Origin: Bradyrhizobium sp. 4 | Lineage (GTDB): Bacteria > Pseudomonadota > Alphaproteobacteria > Rhizobiales > Xanthobacteraceae | Length of the DNA stretch: 64,000 bases | NCBI RefSeq assembly: GCF_023100905.1 | Contig: NZ_CP064686.1 | Location: forward strand, 3,348,001 to 3,412,000 | Direction: 5' to 3' | Shown: positions 1 to 8,326 of the stretch, one piece after another | How the letters are laid out: each line of letters begins with the position of its first letter | Position numbering within the stretch: position 1 is the stretch's first letter | Program-made: the position numbers and the translations under genes | Notes under the pieces: generated by a model | Told to the model about the DNA's origin: nothing | Database searches by the model: none | The model's input: only the letters and a program-made list of their open reading frames with translations

Positions 1-1
1 G

Positions 2-1243
2 GTCGAGCGCACCCGTGCTCTCGAGGAGGCCAATAAGCATCTGCGGGCCGAAATGGAAGAGCGCGCCCGGGTCGAGGAGACCCTTCGTCAAGCCCAGAAG
101 ATCGAAGCCATCGGACAATTGACCGGCGGAGTAGCTCACGACTTCAATAATCTGCTGATGGTGATCTCCGGTGGATTGGACATGCTCGATCGGCAGACAG
201 ATCCTGATCGGCGGCGTCGGCTGTTGCAGGGAATGGTTCAGGCGGCGCAGCGCGGTGCCGGCCTGACCCGGCAGCTTCTGGCTTTTTCACGGCGGCAGAA
301 GCTCCGGCCCGAGGCCGTCGACATCGCATCGCAGATCGGCGGCATGCGCGAACTGCTCGATCGGAGCCTGAGAGGCGACGTTCACGTCGAGTTCGATTTT
401 CCGGATGGTCTTTGGCCGGTGGAGGTCGATCCGGGAGAGCTCGAACTGGTCATTCTCAACCTGGCGGTCAACGCCCGCGATGCGATGCCGAACGGCGGCA
501 CGATCGTTGTTCGTGGCGAGAACCTGGCCGGCTTCGACGAGGATGAAATTTCGGGCGATTACGTCCGCCTGTCCGTGGTCGACAGGGGTGTCGGGATGAG
601 CCCCGAGATCCTGGCGCGGGTCTTCGAACCGTTCTTCACGACCAAGGATGTCGGGAAAGGCTCGGGCCTGGGGCTTGCGCAGGTGCACGGATTTGCGACG
701 CAGTCACGCGGGATGGTTCGAATAAAATCGATCGTCGACGAGGGCACCAGCATCGAGCTCTATTTGCCGCGATCCAGGAATATTCCTTCGGGTGAACGGC
801 ATCTCATCGACCTGAACAGGGCGCGTCCCAAGAAGGCTAATCATGGCCGGGTTCTCCTCGTCGAAGACGACGACGAGGTCGCCGCGCTGGTCAGCGAAAT
901 GCTTGCGCAACTCGGTTACCAGGTCACGCGCGCGGCTAGTGCTGCGGCGGCCCTCGGTGCCCTAGCGGACGGCCGCTCCGTCGATCTGGTGTTTTCCGAT
1001 ATCATGATGCCGGGCGGCATGAACGGTGTCGAACTCGCGTCCGAGATAAAGAGGAGGCGAAGCGACATCCCGGTCCTGCTGACGAGCGGATACGCCGAAG
1101 CCGCGGTTCACGACGCCGAAATGGCCGGGATCCGGATCCTGTCGAAGCCCTACCACATCGACGAGCTCGCCGCAGCGCTCAGTGCTGCAAAATCGGACTT
1201 TGCGATAGCCACAGGAGCGGGTTTGGCGACGACTCGGGGCTGA
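2..1243 (+). CDS. Hybrid sensor histidine kinase/response regulator, C-terminal part (5' end outside window)
   Basis: Phosphorelay kinase that autophosphorylates on His and passes the phosphate to its own receiver domain. The frame is open from base 2, so the gene starts upstream; 413 residues are visible. They begin with a charged helical segment (ERTRALEEANKHL), typical of a linker or coiled coil before the kinase core. The H-box GGVAHDFNNLL is encoded near 122-154. The ATPase N-box (NLAVNARDAM), G1 (DRGVGM), F (FEPFFTTK) and G2 (GSGLGL) motifs follow. A receiver domain with acidic cluster VEDDDE, phosphoacceptor FSDIMMPG and the conserved lysine in SKPY closes the protein. Any sensory input domain lies outside the window, so the signal is unknown. 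No partner regulator is adjacent. Confidence 0.93.
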   Translation, partial: VERTRALEEANKHLRAEMEERARVEETLRQAQKIEAIGQLTGGVAHDFNNLLMVISGGLDMLDRQTDPDRRRRLLQGMVQAAQRGAGLTRQLLAFSRRQKLRPEAVDIASQIGGMRELLDRSLRGDVHVEFDFPDGLWPVEVDPGELELVILNLAVNARDAMPNGGTIVVRGENLAGFDEDEISGDYVRLSVVDRGVGMSPEILARVFEPFFTTKDVGKGSGLGLAQVHGFATQSRGMVRIKSIVDEGTSIELYLPRSRNIPSGERHLIDLNRARPKKANHGRVLLVEDDDEVAALVSEMLAQLGYQVTRAASAAAALGALADGRSVDLVFSDIMMPGGMNGVELASEIKRRRSDIPVLLTSGYAEAAVHDAEMAGIRILSKPYHIDELAAALSAAKSDFAIATGAGLATTRG

Positions 1244-1538
1244 CCACGCGCGCAACAATTACTGCCCGGGTTTATGGCTCGAGGGGCCCTGGGCGTTTGC
1301 GCGCTCGGCCGGTCGACGCCCGTCGCCGGGCGGCGTGCACATGCGGTAGCGTCTCAGTTGCGACGACACGGATTCGTTCTCTGCGAGTAGTCCATCTCTG
1401 CCGCTACGTCTGGGCTATGAGGACTGCAGAAATCGGCCCGCAAATGAAGCCACTTTCGGCCGCTTTTTAGCCCATTTCAGCCAAACTGTTGTTGGTTTCT
1501 CATTGCCGGGGCAGGGATCTTCAATTTGGAGCCCTGCA

Positions 1539-2102
1539 ATGTTCAAGGCGGTTCTTTCTGCGTGTCTCTTGGTTGCCCTCAGCTCCGTCGCTTCCGAAGC
1601 ACGGACTTATCGCATTCATCAAGTACCTGAATGCAACGTCACGATGCCCTGCGACTTCTCGTATGCGCAAACGCGCCGCGAGCGGACTTCCCGGTCCCCA
1701 CTGAATCCCAGGTCCTCGCTACAAGCCTATCGCGCGACGCAATTGACAGCGACCGACGCGGGCGGCGCCCCGACGACGAGCATCTCCGGCGCCCGCATCG
1801 TAGGCAGTCGTCCGGCAGGGTGTCCTTCATCCTTCTGCGGCTGCGGCGCGGCTCTGCGCGTGTTCGGCCGTATCGTGCCGGAATTGAATCTTGCGGCCAA
1901 TTGGCTGCGCTTCCCGCGGACATCACCCGCACCGGGAATGGTCGCAGCGCGACGTGGACATGTGTTCGTCCTCGAGCAGCACCTGGAAGGGGACACCTGG
2001 ATGGCGTACGACGCCAACTCGGGCGGACACGCGACGCGAATGCATGCGCGTTCATTGCGTGGCTATACGATCGTCAACCCGCGCGGTGGTTCCGTCGCCT
2101 GA
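1539..2102 (+). CDS. Secreted CHAP-like (Cys/His) protein of unknown function
   Basis: A 187-residue protein with a Sec-type signal peptide (MFKAVLSACLLVALSSVASEA). An ATG at 1539 is preferred to the in-frame 1503 start because the signal peptide then sits at the N-terminus. The mature part has a Cys cluster (GCPSSFCGCG, Cys95/100/102), then PGMVAARRGHVFVLEQ with His141, then WMAYDANSGG. This order resembles the Cys-His-Asn/Asp layout of CHAP/NlpC-type peptidase folds. Similar hypothetical proteins are common in Bradyrhizobium. Peptidase activity is inference. The preceding 295 bases show no other gene. Confidence 0.72.
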   Translation: MFKAVLSACLLVALSSVASEARTYRIHQVPECNVTMPCDFSYAQTRRERTSRSPLNPRSSLQAYRATQLTATDAGGAPTTSISGARIVGSRPAGCPSSFCGCGAALRVFGRIVPELNLAANWLRFPRTSPAPGMVAARRGHVFVLEQHLEGDTWMAYDANSGGHATRMHARSLRGYTIVNPRGGSVA

Positions 2103-2280
2103 GAGGCCAGCCGACATAATTGCGACGCATGAACATCCGCAAGGCGTCTGTCGACGGCTACGGCAGGTTCGCCTTGCTGATTTTTCGATCTGCGACGGCT
2201 GGTCGCGTTTTATTTCAGGTACGTCTTCCGCAATCGAGCGGCATCCCGAACCCGAACGACCCGCCTCGTGTCGGGCGGAT

Positions 2281-2309
2281 CGGTGACGCCGCACTCTACG
2301 GCGTCACCG
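2281..2309. terminator. Hairpin downstream of the MFS gene
   Basis: A perfect 11-bp stem (CGGTGACGCCG / CGGCGTCACCG) with a 7-base loop lies just past the stop codon of the minus-strand MFS gene. There is no U-tract, so it may be a factor-dependent terminator or an mRNA-stabilising hairpin. Confidence 0.5.
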
Positions 2310-2322
2310 GCACCATCAGATA

Positions 2323-3618
2323 CTAAGCCATCGCGGCTTGCGGCTTTGGCTTCGGTTGTCGCGAGAGCGTCAGCACGATCAGCGCGGCGAACACGCAGAG
2401 CGCGCCGGCGATGAAGAAGGCGGGCAGGTAGCTCTGATAGACCGTCCGCGAGAAACCGGCGCCGAAGGCGGCGGTGCCCGCGCCGAGCTGGTGGCCGGCA
2501 AAGATCCAGCCGAACACCAGATTGGCGCGCTCGGGTCCGAATTTCTGCGCGGTGAGGCGCACCGTGGGCGGCACGGTTGCGATCCAGTCGAGCCCGTAGA
2601 ACATCGCGAAAATCGAGAGCCCATAGAACGAGAAATCGCTGAAGGGGAGGAAGATCAGCGAGAGCCCGCGCAGGCCGTAATACCAGAACAGCAAATAGCG
2701 GTTGTCGTAGCGGTCCGACAGCCAGCCAGACATGATGGTGCCGAAGAAGTCGAAGATGCCCATGGCTGCCAGCAAGCCCGCGGCCTGCACCTGCGGGATG
2801 CCGAAATCGAGGCACATCGGAATCAGATGCACCTGCACGAGGCCATTGGTGGATGCGCCGCAGACGAAGAACGTCGCAAACAGGACCCAGAACGCGCTGC
2901 TCTTCGAGGCGTCGCGCAGCGTGCCGAGTGCCACGCCGGTGATCGAGCCATGGCTGACGGGCGGGGCGGGCAGGGGTGTGGTGCCTTCGTCGCCGAACGG
3001 GCGCAGGCCCAAATCGCTCGGACGGTCGCGCATCGCGAGCAGGACCGCGAGGGCGGAAACACCAAGCGCGATGCAGACGAAGCCGAGCGCAAGCCGCCAG
3101 CCGAAACGTTCGGTGAGGCTTGCCAGCAGCGGCAGGAACACGAGCTGGCCGGTGGCGACGCTCGCGGTCATGATGCCGACGACGAGGCCGCGCCGCGCTG
3201 CGAACCAGCGCGTCGCGATGGTGGCGCCCAGCACCAGCGCAGTCATGCCGGTGCCGATCCCGATCACGACGCCCCACAGCGCGACGAGCTGCCAGACCTC
3301 TGTCATGCCGAGCGAGAGCACCAGCGCCGAGACGACGATGAGCTGCGCGGTCAGCGTGACGTTGCGCAGGCCGTAGCGGTTGAGCAGGGCTGCCGCAAAC
3401 GGCGCCATCAGCCCGAACAGGATGAAGCGGATTGACAGCGCGGAGGAGATCTCCGCCGTGCTCCAGCCGAATTCCTTCTGAAGCGGAACGATGAACACGC
3501 CGGGCGCGCCGACCGTGCCGGCGCTGATCAGCGCGGTGAGGAAGGTCACGCCGACCATCACCCAGCCGTAGTGGATATTGCGGCGGCCGAGTGTTGCCGC
3601 GAGCCAGTTCGAGATCAT
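2323..3618 (-). CDS. MFS transporter
   Basis: Inner-membrane carrier of 431 residues with the hydrophobicity pattern of about 12 transmembrane segments. The N-terminus NIHYGWVMVGVTFLTALISAG resembles the monocarboxylate/oxalate-formate-antiporter branch of the major facilitator superfamily. GWLSDRYDNRYLLFW is the cytoplasmic loop between helices 8 and 9. The start at 3618 follows a GAGG ribosome site. The substrate cannot be told from sequence. It is transcribed away from the thiolase gene upstream and ends at a strong hairpin. Confidence 0.9.
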   Translation of the reverse strand: MISNWLAATLGRRNIHYGWVMVGVTFLTALISAGTVGAPGVFIVPLQKEFGWSTAEISSALSIRFILFGLMAPFAAALLNRYGLRNVTLTAQLIVVSALVLSLGMTEVWQLVALWGVVIGIGTGMTALVLGATIATRWFAARRGLVVGIMTASVATGQLVFLPLLASLTERFGWRLALGFVCIALGVSALAVLLAMRDRPSDLGLRPFGDEGTTPLPAPPVSHGSITGVALGTLRDASKSSAFWVLFATFFVCGASTNGLVQVHLIPMCLDFGIPQVQAAGLLAAMGIFDFFGTIMSGWLSDRYDNRYLLFWYYGLRGLSLIFLPFSDFSFYGLSIFAMFYGLDWIATVPPTVRLTAQKFGPERANLVFGWIFAGHQLGAGTAAFGAGFSRTVYQSYLPAFFIAGALCVFAALIVLTLSRQPKPKPQAAMA

Positions 3619-3728
3619 TGGGCCTCAATCTTGGTAGGCAGGATTTGAAACACCTGCGCAAGTTTGCAGAGTGGCACGAGACGCGTCTGTCTGAAATGAC
3701 GGAGTTCCCTCATTTCCGGACTTTCACC

Positions 3729-4925
3729 TCAGTGCGTCAAGCGTTCCACCGCGATCGCTGTGGCTTCGCCGCCGCCGATGCAGAGCGCCGCGACACCGCG
3801 CTTGAGGTCTCGCGCCTTGAGCGCATGCAGCAGCGTCACGATCAGCCGTGCGCCGGTGGCACCGATTGGATGGCCGAGCGCGCACGCGCCGCCGTTGATG
3901 TTGAGCTTCTCGCGGGGAATGCCGAGATCGCGCTGCGCCGCCATTGCCACCACGGCGAAGGCTTCGTTGATCTCGAACAGGTCGACGTCGTCGGCGCTCC
4001 AGCCGACTTTGTCCAAGAGCTTGCGGATCGCCGGGATCGGGGCCGTGGTGAACCATTGCGGCTCCTGGCTGTGGGTGGCGTGGCCCTTGATCACGGCGAG
4101 AGCCGGCAGGCCGTTGCGATCGGCGAGTGAGCGCTTCGTCAGCACCAGCGCAGCGGCGCCGTCGGCGTTGGCGGAGGAGGCCGCTGGCGTGATGGTGCCG
4201 TTGGCGCGGAACGCCGGCTTCAGCCCGGGGATCTTCGCGGGATCGACCTTGAGCGGATGCTCGTCATTAGCGACGATGCGGGGGCCTGCCTTCTCGCTCA
4301 GCGTGATCGGCGCGATCTCGGGCTTGAACGCGCCGCCCTCGACCGCCTTGCGCGCGCGGCTCAACGTTTCCATCGCGAAGGCGTCCTGGTCCTTGCGGGT
4401 GAACTGGTAGGCTTCGGCGGTGGCCTCGCCGAAATCGCCCATGGAGCGGCCGGTCTCGTAGGCGTCTTCAAGGCCGTCCATCATCATGTGGTCGATGATG
4501 CGGTCGTGGCCGGCGCGATAGCCGCCACGCGCCTTGACGAGCAGATACGGCGCGTTGCTCATGCTCTCCATGCCGCCGGAGACGACGATCTCGGCCGAGC
4601 CGGCGCGAATGATGTCGTGCGCCAGCATGGTCGCCTTCATGCCGGAGCCGCAGACCTTGTTCACAGTGGTCGCCCCTGTGGCGTCGGGCAGGCCGGCCGC
4701 ACGCGCAGCCTGGCGCGCCGGGGCCTGGCCCTGGCCCTCGGGAAGGACGCAGCCCATGAAGACCTCGTCGACCTTCTCCGGCGCAAGCTTGGCACGCTCG
4801 AGTGCCGCGCCGATCACGTGCGAACCGAGCTTGTGTGCGGGAAGCGGCGACAGTTCGCCCATGAAGCGCCCGAGCGGGCTACGGACGGCGGAGACGATGA
4901 CGACGGGATCGGCGGCCTCGGCCAT
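3729..4925 (-). CDS. Acetyl-CoA C-acyltransferase (thiolase)
   Basis: Thiolase of 398 residues, full family length. The nucleophilic Cys92 lies in VNKVCGSGMK, His352 in CALGHPIGATGAR, and the second catalytic Cys382 in LCIGGGEA. It cleaves 3-ketoacyl-CoA, or condenses acetyl-CoA if biosynthetic; the degradative role is favoured by the enoyl-CoA hydratase immediately upstream on the same strand and a thioesterase and TetR gene beyond. A GGGAG site precedes the ATG at 4925. A perfect palindrome lies 43-54 bases before the start and may be an operator. Confidence 0.95.
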   Translation of the reverse strand: MAEAADPVVIVSAVRSPLGRFMGELSPLPAHKLGSHVIGAALERAKLAPEKVDEVFMGCVLPEGQGQAPARQAARAAGLPDATGATTVNKVCGSGMKATMLAHDIIRAGSAEIVVSGGMESMSNAPYLLVKARGGYRAGHDRIIDHMMMDGLEDAYETGRSMGDFGEATAEAYQFTRKDQDAFAMETLSRARKAVEGGAFKPEIAPITLSEKAGPRIVANDEHPLKVDPAKIPGLKPAFRANGTITPAASSANADGAAALVLTKRSLADRNGLPALAVIKGHATHSQEPQWFTTAPIPAIRKLLDKVGWSADDVDLFEINEAFAVVAMAAQRDLGIPREKLNINGGACALGHPIGATGARLIVTLLHALKARDLKRGVAALCIGGGEATAIAVERLTH

Positions 4926-4967
4926 GGGGGAGACTCCCTACGATGTCGGACATATAAGATTATGACC

Positions 4968-4979
4968 ATCATATGATGC
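4968..4979. promoter_or_regulatory. Palindrome upstream of thiolase
   Basis: CATCATATGATG is a perfect 12-base palindrome in an AT-rich stretch between the enoyl-CoA hydratase stop and the thiolase start. It overlaps a second inverted repeat, ATGA-CCA-TCAT. A related repeat precedes the thioesterase at 5956-5973, so the two may bind one regulator, perhaps the TetR protein encoded at 6585. Confidence 0.4.
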
Positions 4980-5067
4980 GGCGCAAAAAATGCAATTGCG
5001 TCCGGCATGAGAAAATCTTTTGGTTCGCATGAGATTTGGTCGTGCGAACGGAAAAGGTTGAGAGCGC

Positions 5068-5838
5068 CTACCGCTTCCGATTCACAAACGCGCCCATCAG
5101 CCGCGTCGGCTCGTCCGTCAGGAACGACTCGCCGAACACCTTCACGCTCAAATTCACCGACTCCGTCAGCGGCAGTTCCTCCCATTGCCGCAGCAGTGCT
5201 TTCTGCGAGCGCAGCGCCTCGGGGCCGCATTCGAGCAGCGCCTGCACAAGGTGCTCGACCTCGGCATCGAGCCCGCCTTCCGGCGCGACCTTGTCGACCA
5301 GCCCCCAGGCCAGCGCCGTCGACGCGTCGATGTTCTCAGCGGTCATCACCAGCCAGCGCGCGCGGGCCCAGCCGATCAGACGCGGCAGCAGCGCGGCATG
5401 GATCACTGAGGGAATGCCGACGCGCACCTCCGGCATGCCGAAATGCGCATCATGGGCTGCGATCCGGAAATCGCAGGCGGCAGCGACTTCGAGCCCGCCG
5501 CCGAGGCACCAGCCGGGCATGCGCGCGATCATGGGAGCCGGGAAGGCGCGCACGGCCTCGCAGAGGTCGCGCAGGCGGCTGATGAAGGCTTCGGCGGACT
5601 TCTGGTCGAGCCTGGCCATCTCCTTGATGTCGGCGCCACCGATCATGCTCTTCTCGCTCTGGCCGCGCAGTACCACAACCCGGATGCTGCGGTCGGACGA
5701 GAGCTGCTGCAAGCCTTCGCGAACCGCATCGGTGACGGGCGAGCCCAAAATGTTCAGCGAGCCGGCATTGCAGATCGCGACATGAACGACGCCGCGCGCA
5801 TCGCGCGTCACGCCGCAGTGGTGGTTGAGCATTTCCAT
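5068..5838 (-). CDS. Enoyl-CoA hydratase/isomerase family protein
   Basis: Crotonase-fold protein of 256 residues. The first oxyanion-hole segment (GGADIKEMAR) and the second (GGGLEVAAACDFRIA) are clear. MPEVRVGIPS carries the Glu expected in hydratases. It would hydrate trans-2-enoyl-CoA during beta-oxidation; the true substrate is unknown. It lies upstream of the thiolase on the same strand with 142 bases between, and diverges from the PaaI-type thioesterase. An alternative start two codons in is possible. Confidence 0.9.
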   Translation of the reverse strand: MEMLNHHCGVTRDARGVVHVAICNAGSLNILGSPVTDAVREGLQQLSSDRSIRVVVLRGQSEKSMIGGADIKEMARLDQKSAEAFISRLRDLCEAVRAFPAPMIARMPGWCLGGGLEVAAACDFRIAAHDAHFGMPEVRVGIPSVIHAALLPRLIGWARARWLVMTAENIDASTALAWGLVDKVAPEGGLDAEVEHLVQALLECGPEALRSQKALLRQWEELPLTESVNLSVKVFGESFLTDEPTRLMGAFVNRKR

Positions 5839-5955
5839 GAGGGGATCTCTGAGTTCGTGGACGCGCGAATACGCCTGTCGGGATCACTTCCGGGCCGAAA
5901 CGCCTTGCTTGTCAAGCGGGCGGGAAGGAGTTGCCAGCGCGAAGTCCGCAGAATA

Positions 5956-5973
5956 GTATGATGGAAATCATAC
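5956..5973. promoter_or_regulatory. Inverted repeat before the thioesterase
   Basis: GTATGAT-GGAA-ATCATAC has perfect 7-bp arms and lies 13 bases before the original thioesterase start at 5986, in the divergent region shared with enoyl-CoA hydratase. It resembles the palindrome before the thiolase. Operator function is inferred. Confidence 0.45.
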
Positions 5974-5985
5974 CAAGAGGCCGCG

Positions 5986-6054
5986 ATGACCAGCAACGAT
6001 CAACTCGACCTGTTTTCGCCTGCGGGCCGGCGCGAGCGGGTGGTGGAGTGGTAG
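5986..6054 (+). pseudogene. Severed N-terminal 22 codons of the thioesterase, ending in an in-frame TAG
   Basis: An ATG at 5986, preceded by AAGAGG at good spacing, opens MTSNDQLDLFSPAGRRERVV and two more residues before a TAG at 6052-6054. The next codon continues the thioesterase in the same frame. The peptide has the look of the natural N-terminus of the gene, so a single base change probably created the stop. Confidence 0.7.
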
Positions 6055-6525
6055 GTGCCTGCGCCGGTCGCGAAAGTGGCGATGGGCCTGTCAGGCATGG
6101 ATGCGATGCTGGGTATCCGCGACGGACGGTTACCGCCGCCCCCCTTTGCCAAGCTGATCGGCTTCGTAATGGCCGTGGTCGAGCCGGGCCGGATCGTCAT
6201 GGAACTCAAGCCGCGCGAGGATCTCGAAAACACCATAGGCCTCCTGCACGGGGCCACAGCCGCCGCGCTGCTCGACACCGCGATGGGGTGTGCGATCTCG
6301 ACCAGGCTGGAGCCCGGGCAGGGCTCCGTCACCCTCGATCTGAAAATGACCTTCCTGCGTCCGCTCTCGGTCCGGTCCGGGCTGATCGCCGCCGAGGGCA
6401 AGGTGATCAAGCTGGGACGCCAGACCAGCTACACCGAGGGCTTCGTCCGCGACGGTAAGGGGGCGCTTGCGGTGCACGCAACGGCGACCTTTTCCATGAT
6501 CGGCAACAATTTTACCGAGAATTAA
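6055..6525 (+). CDS. PaaI-family thioesterase, restarting at GTG after an amber codon
   Basis: Hot-dog-fold acyl-CoA thioesterase domain of 156 residues. GLLHGATAAALLDTAMGCA holds the family HG...LLDTAMG signature, and SVTLDLKMTFLRPL is the following strand pair. It would hydrolyse an acyl- or aryl-CoA thioester. The GTG at 6055 abuts the TAG codon and has GGAG six bases upstream, so a shortened protein may be made. The truncation removes only about 22 residues before the domain. It lies 59 bases before a TetR gene on the same strand. Confidence 0.75.
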   Translation: MPAPVAKVAMGLSGMDAMLGIRDGRLPPPPFAKLIGFVMAVVEPGRIVMELKPREDLENTIGLLHGATAAALLDTAMGCAISTRLEPGQGSVTLDLKMTFLRPLSVRSGLIAAEGKVIKLGRQTSYTEGFVRDGKGALAVHATATFSMIGNNFTEN

Positions 6526-6584
6526 TGCGCCGTCCTGCCGATATCCGTGTTATTAGATGACCTCCGACATCCAATGAGATCCGC

Positions 6585-7205
6585 ATGCGCTATTCTCGGG
6601 AACACAAGCAGGAAACCCACGACCGCATCGTGAAGAAGGCCTCCGTGCGGCTGCGCGAAAAGGGCGCCCACGGCATCGGCGTCGCCGACCTCATGAAGGA
6701 GGCGGGCCTGACCCATGGCGGCTTCTACGCCCATTTCGATTCCCGCGAGGCGCTCGTGATCGAGGCGTTCGACTACGCCATGGATCGCTCGATGGAGCAC
6801 TGGCGCAAGCAATCTGATCAGGTCGCGCCGGAGAAGCAGCTCCCCCAGATCGTGGAGACCTATCTCTCGACGGTGCATCGCGACAACCCCGGTCACGGTT
6901 GCTCGATTCCCGCGCTCGGCGCCGAGATCGCCCGGGAGAGCCCGAAGACACGAAAGGCCTTTGCGGGCAAGCTCGACGAGATGATCGAGATGATCACGGA
7001 CTTCATCCCGAATCTGCCGCGCAAGGCCGCGCGCAAGCAGGCGATCGCGACGCTGGCGACCATGGCCGGCACCATGCTGCTCGCGCGCATTGCCGGCTCG
7101 AGCGAGCTGTCGGACGAGGTGTTGAAGACGGGCAAGGACAGTGCGCTCGATGGCGCGCGGCGTGAGCCGAAGGTAACGGCGGCGAAGAAGGTGAAGCAGA
7201 GTTAG
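6585..7205 (+). CDS. TetR/AcrR family regulator
   Basis: One-domain repressor of 206 residues. The N-terminal helix-turn-helix (RIVKKASVRLREKG, GIGVADLMKEAGLTHGGFYA) is followed by the FDSREAL segment that begins helix 4. The C-terminal ligand domain contains GCSIPALGAEIARES, seen in the branch often found beside fatty-acid or redox enzymes. Its place beside the thioesterase, enoyl-CoA hydratase and thiolase suggests an acyl-CoA ligand and control of these genes. This is inference from context. Confidence 0.92.
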   Translation: MRYSREHKQETHDRIVKKASVRLREKGAHGIGVADLMKEAGLTHGGFYAHFDSREALVIEAFDYAMDRSMEHWRKQSDQVAPEKQLPQIVETYLSTVHRDNPGHGCSIPALGAEIARESPKTRKAFAGKLDEMIEMITDFIPNLPRKAARKQAIATLATMAGTMLLARIAGSSELSDEVLKTGKDSALDGARREPKVTAAKKVKQS

Positions 7206-7215
7206 GCCGAGGTGC

Positions 7216-7311
7216 GGTAGGTGGGCAAAAGCGAAGCGTGCCCACCATCCAACCGCGAGTGTGGAGACATGGTGGGCACGGCGCTAGGGCGCCTTTGCCC
7301 CCCTACGAGAC
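7216..7311. repeat. Palindromic GTGGGCA-type intergenic repeat
   Basis: Two arms, GGTGGGCA...GCGTGCCCACCAT and ATGGTGGGCACGGCG...TTTGCCCCCCTA, form a folded element between convergent genes (TetR and LysR). It resembles the dispersed GTGGGCAAAGGCGC repeats of Bradyrhizobium. It could act as a bidirectional terminator. Confidence 0.55.
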
Positions 7312-7316
7312 CGTCC

Positions 7317-8225
7317 TTACCGCCCCGCAAACAGCGCCCGCTCGCGCTCGACAATCTCGGAAATATAATCCGCCACCGCGCGGATGCGTGCGAGGTCCTT
7401 GCTGTCGGCGTGCATCAGCATCCAGAAGGTGCGGGTGATCGAGACCTCTTCCGCCAGCACCGCAAGCAGCTGCGGATAGTCGGCCGCCATGAAGTGCGGC
7501 AGGACGGCGATACCGAAGCCGGCGAGCGTGGCATTGAGTTGTGCGATCAGATTGGCGCTGCGCAACCGTGCGGAGATCTTCGGCGACACCTGCGGCAGAT
7601 AGTCGAGCTCGGGCGTGAACAAGAGCTCCTCGATATAGCCGACGAATCGATGCTGCGGCAGCACCTCGCGCGAGGTGATTTTCGGGAAGCGGTCGAGATA
7701 GGCGGGCGCGGCATAGAGTCCGAGGCGGTAGTCGAGCAGTTTGCGGCCGACGATGCGGCCTTCCTTCGGCATGGTCAGGCTGATCGCGATATCGGCCTCG
7801 CGCTTGGAGAGGCTGAACAGCCGCGCGGTGGCCACCAGTTGCAAATCGAGATCGGGATACCGGTCGGCGAACTGAGCGAGCCGGGGCGCCAGGAAGGCGG
7901 TGCCAAATCCGTCTGGCGCGCCGATCCTCACTGTGCCGGTCAGCCGCGCCACGGAGCCACCGACCTGCTCCTGGTTGGCGACGATGGTCGATTCCATGGC
8001 TTCCGCGCTGTCGGCGACGCGCTGGCCGGCCTCTGTCAGCAGGTAGCCGGTCTTGCGCCGGTCAAACAGCTTGGCCGAGAGGTGCTTCTCCAGCCGGTCG
8101 ACGCGGCGGATGACGGTAGCATGGTCGACGCCGAGCTGTTTTGCCGCAGCCGAAACCGAGCCGCCCCGCACGATGGCCAGCACGAAGCGGAAGTCGTCCC
8201 AGTCGATAGCGCCTTGATCCAGCAT
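7317..8225 (-). CDS. LysR family regulator, probable regulator of the mms operon
   Basis: LysR-type regulator of 302 residues. The winged helix (IDWDDFRFVLAIVRGGSVSA, QLGVDHATVIRRVDRLE) is at the N-terminus, followed by a periplasmic-binding-like effector domain. The start at 8225 puts the helix-turn-helix at the end of the protein; a longer frame to 8303 only adds residues that lie in the promoter region. It diverges from mmsA with 101 bases between, the normal layout for a LysR target. An inverted repeat lies in that gap. Regulation of valine catabolism is inferred from position. Confidence 0.9.
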   Translation of the reverse strand: MLDQGAIDWDDFRFVLAIVRGGSVSAAAKQLGVDHATVIRRVDRLEKHLSAKLFDRRKTGYLLTEAGQRVADSAEAMESTIVANQEQVGGSVARLTGTVRIGAPDGFGTAFLAPRLAQFADRYPDLDLQLVATARLFSLSKREADIAISLTMPKEGRIVGRKLLDYRLGLYAAPAYLDRFPKITSREVLPQHRFVGYIEELLFTPELDYLPQVSPKISARLRSANLIAQLNATLAGFGIAVLPHFMAADYPQLLAVLAEEVSITRTFWMLMHADSKDLARIRAVADYISEIVERERALFAGR

Positions 8226-8259
8226 TTTCGCACATCTATGGTGCATTATCTCAGACTTG

Positions 8260-8288
8260 AATCCTATAAAATGCAGGTCGATAGGATT
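8260..8288. promoter_or_regulatory. Inverted repeat in the LysR-mmsA divergent promoter
   Basis: Perfect 8-bp arms AATCCTAT and ATAGGATT are separated by 13 bases. The element is centred between the two divergent starts, where LysR proteins normally bind. Its arm spacing is that of a LysR binding site covering about two helical turns. Confidence 0.55.
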
Positions 8289-8326
8289 TGTCAAAGCGTT
8301 CAAGCTCGCCTTAAGGAGACCATTCC

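Noticed and set aside
2210..3661. Long minus-strand frame across the MFS gene
   Set aside because: It is Arg/Pro-rich, has no domain, and lies over a clear MFS gene on the same strand in another frame.
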